Under the pieces are notes generated by a model. It did not search any database, was not told the DNA's origin, and saw only the letters and a program-made list of their open reading frames with translations. Shown here one piece after another: positions 1-4,544 of a stretch of DNA of 6,501 bases (positions within the stretch are counted from its first letter, which is position 1; every line of letters begins with the position of its first letter). Origin of the DNA: SIG588 sp045654545. GTDB lineage: Bacteria > Bacillota > Clostridia > Oscillospirales > Acutalibacteraceae. Position numbers and translations under genes: made by a program. Where the stretch lies: the NCBI GenBank assembly GCA_045654545.1, contig JAZONO010000043.1, forward strand, positions 1 to 6,501, given 5' to 3'.

Positions 1-134
1 GTACTACGAAGCCAACAAGGATGAGATCGCAGCCTACAAGAAGGCGTACTACGAAGCCAACAAGGATGAGATCGCAGCCTACAAGAAGGCGTACTACGAA
101 GCCAACAAGGATGAGATCGCAGCCTACAAGAAGG
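1..134 (+). repeat. 45-bp perfect tandem repeat, about three copies, truncated by window edge
   Basis: Copies begin at positions 1, 46 and 91 (GTACTACGAAGCC...). They are identical at the nucleotide level until the third diverges at 135. The period is 45 bp, so copy number changes keep the frame, and each unit encodes 15 residues of the regulator's N-terminal extension. Perfect identity at synonymous sites suggests recent expansion or ongoing homogenisation. More copies may lie to the left. Confidence 0.95.
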
Positions 135-367
135 ATTTTTACGATTCTGCTATGCAGAAAAACGGACCTTGTGATGCGCTTCGCGCTTATCGCAAGGAAC
201 GCGGAATGACACAGCGAGACGTCGCCCGATTGCTCGGAGTCTCTGCGCAGCTGGTTAGTCATTGGGAGACGGGGCGGTGTGCGTTCAGCCAAGAGTTGTT
301 TGAAAAGCTGATCGCCGCCGCAAAAGAAAAAGAGCGCTCGTACGGGAATACGAACGCTCAAAAATGA
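2..367 (+). CDS. XRE-family helix-turn-helix regulator with N-terminal tandem repeats (5' end outside window)
   Basis: The reading frame is open from the left edge (first full codon at 2) to TGA at 365-367, giving 121 visible residues. Residues 1-44 are three copies of the 15-residue unit YYEANKDEIAAYKKA (the third ends KKD), charged and likely helical. Residues about 58-112 form a Cro/CI-type HTH: RAYRKERGMTQRDVARLLGV followed by SAQLVSHWETG, with the usual TQ...A..LGVS..LVS.WE pattern. The family binds operator DNA as a dimer and commonly controls phage lysis-lysogeny genes. ATG at 152 is in frame and could start a 71-aa protein of normal small-repressor size, but its only upstream purine run (AAGAAGGA) is about 16 nt away. 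I therefore favour one continuous protein that begins outside the window. The HTH call is firm; the fusion to the repeats is inferred from the uninterrupted frame. It may regulate the dyads just downstream. Confidence 0.8.
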   Translation, partial: YYEANKDEIAAYKKAYYEANKDEIAAYKKAYYEANKDEIAAYKKDFYDSAMQKNGPCDALRAYRKERGMTQRDVARLLGVSAQLVSHWETGRCAFSQELFEKLIAAAKEKERSYGNTNAQK

Positions 368-395
368 ATGACAACAGCGCCAACTGTTACATTCA
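365..395. promoter_or_regulatory. Operator-like imperfect dyad
   Basis: Left arm TGAATG (365-370) and AACAG (373-377) pair with CTGTT (384-388) and CATTCA (390-395). This is 11 base pairs with a 2:1 interruption and a 6-nt centre (CGCCAA). It starts on the regulator's stop codon and overlaps the predicted start site of the leftward promoter at 395-423, so a bound repressor there would block it. On the minus strand the dyad is followed by TTTTT (360-364 on plus), so a weak leftward terminator is an alternative reading. Which protein binds is not shown; the adjacent HTH regulator is the obvious candidate. Confidence 0.5.
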
Positions 396-423
396 TTGTA
401 GCACAGAAAAAGCCCTTTGTCAA
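395..423 (-). promoter_or_regulatory. Leftward sigma-70-type promoter, antisense to the HTH gene
   Basis: Read on the minus strand, a perfect -35 TTGACA (plus 418-423) is followed by exactly 17 bp and then TACAAT (plus 395-400), one base from consensus. TG lies one base upstream of the -10, making an extended -10 element. The predicted start is near 388. Transcription would run leftward through the complement of the HTH gene and out of the window. No minus-strand gene is visible here, so the product is either an antisense RNA or a transcript for genes further left. The position resembles lambda PRE, which reads back across cro; that parallel is inference. Confidence 0.6.
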
Positions 424-427
424 GGGC
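412..427. repeat. Inverted repeat overlapping the leftward -35 (operator or leftward terminator)
   Basis: GCCCTT and AAGGGC flank a 4-nt centre (TGTC). The dyad covers the whole -35 hexamer of the leftward promoter, so protein binding here would shut the promoter. On the minus strand it is directly followed by TTTTT (plus 407-411), the form of a short intrinsic terminator for leftward transcripts. However, no leftward gene is seen to its right in this window. Confidence 0.5.
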
Positions 428-438
428 GTTCCCATTCC

Positions 439-446
439 AAAGGAGG
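439..446 (+). promoter_or_regulatory. Shine-Dalgarno sequence fixing the start at 455
   Basis: AAAGGAGG lies 8 nt before ATG 455. It decides between that start and the in-frame upstream ATG at 368, which has no ribosome binding site and would place the promoter and dyads inside the gene. Confidence 0.85.
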
Positions 447-454
447 ATTTTAAT

Positions 455-640
455 ATGTGCAAAATTTGTCTTCGGTCGCCTTGCCCATCAGGCTGTCCAA
501 ACGCCGATCCGGAATTTCCCGAATTGACGTGCGACATCTGTGGAAAGGAGATCTACGCCGACGATCTGTATTATGATTTCGACAGTGAAAAATGGTGTAG
601 TGATTGCGTTGAGAAGCGTTCACGCATCGCAGGGGAGTGA
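455..640 (+). CDS. Small Cys-rich (double zinc-finger-like) phage protein
   Basis: The 61-residue protein has eight cysteines in two sets: C2-x2-C5-x4-C10-x3-C14, and C26-x2-C29-x18-C48-x2-C51. The second has the spacing of a treble-clef or LIM-like zinc site (LTCDICG ... WCSDC). No signal peptide or membrane segment is present. Short proteins starting MCKIC or MCEIC with this arrangement are, from memory, common in Firmicutes prophage early regions, but no function is established that I can name. It is the first gene of the rightward module after the regulatory gap and ends 7 nt before the next start. Zinc binding is inferred from the cysteine pattern only; a role in protein-protein or nucleic-acid contact is possible. 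Confidence 0.8.
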   Translation: MCKICLRSPCPSGCPNADPEFPELTCDICGKEIYADDLYYDFDSEKWCSDCVEKRSRIAGE

Positions 641-647
641 TGATTCT

Positions 648-872
648 TTGAAAACAAACCCGAACGGCGTTACGCATTATGTCACGGGCACGGTACAAGT
701 GCCCGTACATTTTCCCAACGGCGAAGTGGCGTGCCGATGGTGTCCACTGTTTTGCCGTTTCGAAGAAAATTTTAAGCGATATTCCTGCCGGCTAACGCAC
801 GAATGGATCCCGGACCCATATCACATGATCGGCGGCAACTGTCCGCTGCAATTTAAGGAGGAAGAAACGTGA
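648..872 (+). CDS. Small conserved Cys-containing phage protein, TTG start
   Basis: This 74-residue protein starts at TTG 648, with AGGGGAG (631-637) 10 nt upstream. The frame extends further left only by running inside the previous gene, and no in-frame ATG gives a sensible start. Features are VPVHFPNGEVACRWCPLFC (C29, C32, C36), then YSCRLT (C47) and NCPL (C65). The pattern FPNGE..C..CP...C...R..CRLT.E resembles small uncharacterised proteins that I recall sitting beside recombinase genes in Clostridia phages. Five cysteines suggest a metal site. The function is unknown. Its TGA (870-872) overlaps the GTG start of the Rad52-like gene, so the two are probably translationally coupled, which hints at a recombination accessory role (inference). 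Confidence 0.75.
   Translation: MKTNPNGVTHYVTGTVQVPVHFPNGEVACRWCPLFCRFEENFKRYSCRLTHEWIPDPYHMIGGNCPLQFKEEET
684..706. repeat. GC-rich perfect inverted repeat inside the small Cys-protein gene
   Basis: ACGGGCAC (684-691) and GTGCCCGT (699-706) are perfect 8-bp arms around a 7-nt loop, 34 nt after the TTG start. It could form a stable mRNA hairpin that slows translation, or it may be incidental to the coding sequence. No T-run follows, so it is not a terminator. Confidence 0.6.
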
Positions 873-1495
873 GCGACAACCTGAAACTGTATGAACAACT
901 TCGCGCTGTTCCTGATACAGCAAAAAAAGAGATAACCGGCGGTCGGTTGAACGGTATGACCGACATTTCTCCTATGTGGAGAATTAAAATGCTAACTCAG
1001 ATCTTTGGCCCTTGTGGGTTTGGCTGGAAATATACAGTTGACAGACAGTGGGTTGAGAATGGGAATGATGGAGTGATGATGGCCATGTGCAACATCACTC
1101 TCTACGTTAAACAAGATGGAAGCTGGAGTGATGGCATCCCCGGGACGGGCGGTGCAACTCTTATAGCGAAAGAGAAAAACGGTTTATACAGCGATGACGA
1201 GGCTTTCAAAAAGGCATTGACTGACGCTTTATCCGTTGCTTGTAAAGCACTGGGAATGGGCGCGGATGTTTACTGGGAAAAAGATAGTAAGTATGGCACC
1301 CCTGCCAATATACAGGTTATATGCCCCGTTTGTGGTAAGCCCGTGAAGGGTGTCAAAGGAAAAGATGGTGCAGTGTCCACACCCGAACAGGTGCTTGAAA
1401 AACTTGGTATGTGTGCGGCTTGTTACAAGGAAAAGAAAAAGAGCGACGCAGAGCGGACAGAGGTTGCCGTCGTTGAGGAGGAAACAATTATATGA
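869..1495 (+). CDS. Rad52-like single-strand annealing protein with C-terminal zinc ribbon
   Basis: This 208-residue protein starts at GTG 869, overlapping the previous stop as GTGA, with a perfect AAGGAGG (855-861) 7 nt upstream. Residues 20-136 match the Rad52/ERF-type core of Firmicutes phages: GGRLNGMTDISPMWRIKMLT, then FGPCGFGWKY, IPGTGGATLIAKEKNGLY, and ALTDALSVACKALGMGADVYW. Such proteins anneal complementary single strands coated by SSB and drive phage recombination. Residues 152-155 (CPVC) and 182-185 (CAAC) form a probable zinc ribbon, followed by a charged acidic tail. The gene lies directly upstream of SSB, its usual partner. Exact subfamily (Rad52/22, ERF or another Sak-like group) cannot be fixed by eye; the annealing role is from family knowledge. 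Confidence 0.75.
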   Translation: MSDNLKLYEQLRAVPDTAKKEITGGRLNGMTDISPMWRIKMLTQIFGPCGFGWKYTVDRQWVENGNDGVMMAMCNITLYVKQDGSWSDGIPGTGGATLIAKEKNGLYSDDEAFKKALTDALSVACKALGMGADVYWEKDSKYGTPANIQVICPVCGKPVKGVKGKDGAVSTPEQVLEKLGMCAACYKEKKKSDAERTEVAVVEEETII

Positions 1496-1911
1496 TCATT
1501 AAAGCAGGGGACAGTGTTATCTGCGCCGGCCGAGCCGGTGGAGATGCCAAACGTTACAGTACGCAAAGAGGAAAGTCCGTCACCAAATTCTCGATCCCTG
1601 TGAGTGAGAAAACAAACGAACAAGGCGAAAAGGAAACCTTGTGGATGGAAATCGTCGCATTTGGCAGCCTTGCCGATGCGGCCGGTGGGGTCCGAAAAGG
1701 AAACAACGTTTTCGTTGCAGGAAAATATGAACTGAACAACTACACCACAAAAGACGGTGTAGAAAAGAGCACGCCCCAAGTCGTTGCCGATTACCTGAGC
1801 ATTCAGAGTGCAAGCGGATCTTCCACCGTTGCTTCTTCCCGACCTGCGGCCGCTCCGTCTCCGAACATCGAGTACGACGAACTGGTGACCGATGAAGACC
1901 TCCCGTTCTGA
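1492..1911 (+). CDS. ssb: Single-stranded DNA-binding protein
   Basis: This 139-residue protein starts at ATG 1492, sharing ATGA with the upstream stop; GAGGAGG (1475-1481) lies 10 nt before. Residues 1-105 form the OB fold: KFSIPVSEK, LWMEIVAFG (W51), ADAAGGVRKGNNVFVAGKYE, then NNYTTKDG and VVADYLSI. Residues 105-125 are a Ser/Ala/Pro linker, and the end DEDLPF is the classic acidic tip by which SSB recruits repair and replication partners. It binds single-stranded DNA at the phage fork and feeds the adjacent Rad52-like annealing protein. Length and tip are normal, so it appears intact. Its last 20 bases overlap the next gene. Confidence 0.95.
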   Translation: MIIKAGDSVICAGRAGGDAKRYSTQRGKSVTKFSIPVSEKTNEQGEKETLWMEIVAFGSLADAAGGVRKGNNVFVAGKYELNNYTTKDGVEKSTPQVVADYLSIQSASGSSTVASSRPAAAPSPNIEYDELVTDEDLPF

Positions 1912-2410
1912 CGATCGAGCGCAGATCATTAAACAGACGGTTGATATTAAACAAGTGGTGGAACTGTACGGGATTGCACTGAATTCTCGCGGTGTAACCC
2001 ATTGCCCCTTCCACGATGACCGACACCCGTCGGCGTCGATTTCTCAGGGGAGATTCCACTGTTACGTATGCGGTCTGCACCTGGACGTATTTGAGTTTGT
2101 CCGCAAAATGACCGGGTGCACGTTTCCCGAAGCACTGCGCCAGATCAATGATGCTTTTCACGTTGTGGATATGGAATCGCCCGTTGATCACGAAACTGTG
2201 AAACGCGCTAAAAAGGAACGCGAAAAACGGGAAAAGGAACGAGCGGATCACCGTGCAGAGTATGATGCGAACGTAGCAGAATACCGCGCACTAATGCTAT
2301 GGCCCATGCCGACCGCAGAAGACGTGGACGGTATGGGCTGTTACGCGGCCTCCCGTGGGCGGCTGGAACAACTGGACTATTATTTTGAAACCCATCGATA
2401 TGAGAGGTGA
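1892..2410 (+). CDS. Stand-alone CHC2-type primase zinc-finger protein
   Basis: This 172-residue protein has an N-terminal CHC2 zinc domain like that of DnaG primases: THCPFHDDRHPSASI and RFHCYVCG, with ligands C38, H41, C57 and C60, then the helix FEFVRKMTGCTFPEALRQI. Residues 103-125 are a K/E/R-rich probable coiled coil. The C-terminal third (LWPMPTAEDVDG...) is not recognised. No TOPRIM or other catalytic primase domain is present, so it cannot prime alone; it may position primase or helicase on single-stranded DNA. The start at 1892 lies 20 nt inside SSB with only a weak GGTGA upstream, so translation is probably coupled to SSB. Zinc domain: firm; role: inferred. Confidence 0.85.
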   Translation: MKTSRSDDRAQIIKQTVDIKQVVELYGIALNSRGVTHCPFHDDRHPSASISQGRFHCYVCGLHLDVFEFVRKMTGCTFPEALRQINDAFHVVDMESPVDHETVKRAKKEREKREKERADHRAEYDANVAEYRALMLWPMPTAEDVDGMGCYAASRGRLEQLDYYFETHRYER

Positions 2411-2418
2411 CATGAATT

Positions 2419-4230
2419 TTGTGGGAATATGAAAAAGAGGATTTCGCAAGCGAGGCTCCGTATCGGGAACTGATGGAAATTCGATCGCCTTTTGAGCGAA
2501 ACATTGCCATTGAAAGAATGGCGGAATACGCGAAGGAAAAAGGCATCCACAATTTCAAAAAGATGTTCTCTTCTTTCCAGGATTCGTTGAAACAAAAAGA
2601 CAATGTGTATATCGAAGATAGTATGACCACCTTCAGTGGCCAAAAACTGGAGTTGAACTGCGGAAAGTGGCGGTGCGATGACTTTGGTGTATCCCGTGAC
2701 GGTATATATGGTGAAGAGATCGCATGTCCGCACCCAATACTGCCGATCGAACGATTGGTGAATATCGATACCGGTGAAGAGAAACTGCGCATTTCCTACA
2801 GCAAGGGGAAGAAGTGGCGTGAACAGATCGTACCGCGTTCCATACTGGCGTCGGCGAATAAGATTGTGGAACTGTCTTCGGTGGGAGTTGCGGTCACCTC
2901 GGAAAATTCGCGGCTTTTGGTTCGGTATCTTTCAGAGATTGAAAACATGAATTATGATCTGATCCCCGAAAAAAACAGTATCGGACGTCTCGGTTACATA
3001 GGGGAAGGGGAGTTCTCTCCCTATTTAGAGGGTTTGGTGTTCGATGGAGATGCGGATTACCGTAGCCTTTATGAATCGGTTAGAACGTGCGGAAGTGGCA
3101 AGGAATGGGTGCGCTTGGCTATGGAATGCCGGCAGATGTCTCTTACGGCAAAGATCATGCTTGCCGCTTCCTTTGCCTCGGTGCTGATCGAGCCACTCGG
3201 GTGTCTGCCGTTTTTCGTACATTTATGGGGCGGTGACAGCGGCAGCGGTAAAACGGTGTCGCTGATGCTTGCGGCAAGCGTGTGGGGAAACCCCGAAAAA
3301 GGCAAATATATGCAAACCTTCAACGGCACGGTAGTCGGCTTTGAGAAGGTGGCCGCTTTTTTGAATTCGCTTCCGTACTGCATTGATGAACTCCAACTTG
3401 TGGAAGCAAACAAGAGCGGTCAAAAATTTAACGTATACTTACTGGCACAAGGTGTCGGCCGTACACGTGGAAACAAGACCGGCGGTCTTCAAAAGACACC
3501 GACGTGGCCGAATTGCATGCTGACAACAGGCGAAAGTCCTCTGGTCAAGGACGCCGACGGCGCAGGTGCCATCAACCGTGTAATTGAGATTGAAGGAGAG
3601 CCGGGGCAGTTTGTGATCCACGACGGCCGCCGCTATTCGGGTGAGTTGCGAAAGCATTATGGACACGCAGGGCGCGCCTTCGTGAAAAAGTTATACAGTA
3701 ACAAAGAAATTTTGGACGAGCTTAAATTGCGGTATGATGAGGTGTTCCGAGAGCTTTCCGCTTCAAACACCACCGAAAAGCAAGCAATGGCAGCGGCGCT
3801 GATCGTGGCGGCGGATGAGCTCGCATCAAAATGGATCTTCCACGATAAACCGATTACGGTTCCTGAGATCGCTACAATGCTGAAAACCAAAGAATCAGTA
3901 GACGTTGGGCGCCGCGGCTATAACTATATGTGCGACTGGGTGGCGCAGAACTCTTTGAGAATGCAACGCGGCATAGAAAGCGGTGAGATCTACGGTCTGA
4001 TCGAAGGAGACGTAGCCTATATCATCCGTTCCGTATTTGATCAGGCGGTGGAAAAGGGCGGCTTTTCTTCGGCTGTGTTGCTGTCGTATTTCAAGGCGCA
4101 CGGCTTGATCGACACCCCCGGAAAAGGGAAGGGAAATACCAAGACACGTCGAATCGGCGGTAGTTCCGTACACTGTGTCTGCTTACGTTTGCCTGTCGAT
4201 TCGGAAGGATCCGAGGAAGAAGCCATCTGA
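2419..4230 (+). CDS. DUF927-family P-loop ATPase / putative replicative helicase
   Basis: This 603-residue protein starts at TTG 2419, with GAGAGGTGA (2402-2410) 8 nt upstream. An in-frame stop at 2413-2415 rules out an earlier start; ATG 2473 is a weaker option. Residues about 80-400 match the DUF927 family of phage and plasmid helicase-like ATPases. Walker A is GDSGSGKT (272-279), Walker B is LPYCIDE (318-324, D323/E324), a sensor-like strand is CMLTTGE (366-372), and GAINRVIEIE (381-391) carries a possible arginine finger (R387). Such proteins are found with CHC2 or primase genes and are thought to unwind DNA at phage or plasmid origins. Residues 400-603 are helical with a basic KGKGNTKTRRIGG segment, perhaps a winged-helix DNA contact. 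The gene sits immediately left of the repeat-rich block at 4234-4532, as expected if it acts on an origin there. Confidence 0.85.
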   Translation: MWEYEKEDFASEAPYRELMEIRSPFERNIAIERMAEYAKEKGIHNFKKMFSSFQDSLKQKDNVYIEDSMTTFSGQKLELNCGKWRCDDFGVSRDGIYGEEIACPHPILPIERLVNIDTGEEKLRISYSKGKKWREQIVPRSILASANKIVELSSVGVAVTSENSRLLVRYLSEIENMNYDLIPEKNSIGRLGYIGEGEFSPYLEGLVFDGDADYRSLYESVRTCGSGKEWVRLAMECRQMSLTAKIMLAASFASVLIEPLGCLPFFVHLWGGDSGSGKTVSLMLAASVWGNPEKGKYMQTFNGTVVGFEKVAAFLNSLPYCIDELQLVEANKSGQKFNVYLLAQGVGRTRGNKTGGLQKTPTWPNCMLTTGESPLVKDADGAGAINRVIEIEGEPGQFVIHDGRRYSGELRKHYGHAGRAFVKKLYSNKEILDELKLRYDEVFRELSASNTTEKQAMAAALIVAADELASKWIFHDKPITVPEIATMLKTKESVDVGRRGYNYMCDWVAQNSLRMQRGIESGEIYGLIEGDVAYIIRSVFDQAVEKGGFSSAVLLSYFKAHGLIDTPGKGKGNTKTRRIGGSSVHCVCLRLPVDSEGSEEEAI

Positions 4231-4253
4231 TTTGTGCGAGGTTTTGTCAAAAT

Positions 4254-4271
4254 GTGCGAGGTACCTCGCAC
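4254..4271. repeat. 18-bp perfect palindrome of two head-to-head iterons
   Basis: GTGCGAGGTACCTCGCAC is its own reverse complement and equals two GTGCGAGGT units facing each other. A protein binding the unit as a monomer could bind here as a dimer. A related dyad with 8-bp arms, CGTGCGAG and CTCGCACG around 5 nt, lies at 4492-4512. Confidence 0.95.
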
Positions 4272-4274
4272 GCG

Positions 4275-4300
4275 AAAAAGCGTGTGTTTATGCGGCTTCA
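4275..4300 (+). repeat. 26-bp direct repeat, copy 1
   Basis: This segment (AAAAAGCGTGTGTTTATGCG...) recurs at 4463-4488 with one difference (T against C at the 23rd base), 188 bp away. It abuts the palindrome and is distinct from the GTGCGAG motif, so it is a second conserved element of the block. Confidence 0.95.
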
Positions 4301-4462
4301 CGAGCAAGTGTGCGAGTGTGCGGGCGGGCGAGGGGTATATACACACTATATATGAGCAGTGTTTTATTTTCAGCAAGGAGATCGCGAAAAGTTTTAACTT
4401 CGAAAAACATGTACACGCGCATAGAAATTTGCAAAACACCTCGCACACTCGCACAAGTGTCA

Positions 4463-4488
4463 AAAAAGCGTGTGTTTATGCGGCCTCA
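4463..4488 (+). repeat. 26-bp direct repeat, copy 2
   Basis: Partner of the copy at 4275-4300, 25 of 26 bases identical, and followed directly by the dyad at 4492-4512. Between the pair lies the AT-rich core, flanked by a 14-bp perfect inverted repeat: TGTGCGAGTGTGCG at 4309-4322 against CGCACACTCGCACA at 4442-4455. Confidence 0.95.
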
Positions 4489-4544
4489 GGGCGTGCGAGG
4501 TCATCTCGCACGGGGTCGCACATCTCGCACATAAAAAGGAGTGA

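Larger units (their letters stand above)
4231..4544. other. Non-coding iteron-like block: candidate phage replication origin
   Basis: No convincing gene lies here. GTGCGAG or its complement CTCGCAC occurs nine times exactly. Forward copies are at 4234, 4254, 4310 and 4493; reverse copies are at 4265, 4440, 4448, 4505 and 4524. Several extend to GTGCGAGGT. They form a left cluster (4234-4316) and a right cluster (4440-4530) around a core (4331-4440) that I count at about 36% GC against 56% for the left cluster. The core has TATATA-CACAC-TATATA (4336-4352). Repeated binding sites beside an AT-rich stretch, between two helicase genes, is the usual build of an origin. A multi-site operator is the main alternative. 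One further GTGCGAG occurs at 5231 inside the helicase gene. Confidence 0.6.

Noticed and set aside
1..134. Could the tandem repeat be a CRISPR array
   Set aside because: The 45-bp units are contiguous with no spacers and are coding in frame with the HTH domain.
21..209. 62-residue open frame with MRSQPTRRRTTKPTR repeats
   Set aside because: It is the out-of-frame shadow of the 45-bp repeats. The frame that runs into the HTH domain gives a sensible helical unit and a known domain.
368..454. In-frame N-terminal extension of the small Cys-rich protein from ATG 368
   Set aside because: There is no ribosome binding site at 368, the stretch contains two dyads and a promoter, and AAAGGAGG sits perfectly before ATG 455.
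1423..2251. Long minus-strand open frames opposite SSB and the CHC2 gene
   Set aside because: They lie opposite genes with clear domains, show no recognisable motifs and have no convincing ribosome binding sites.
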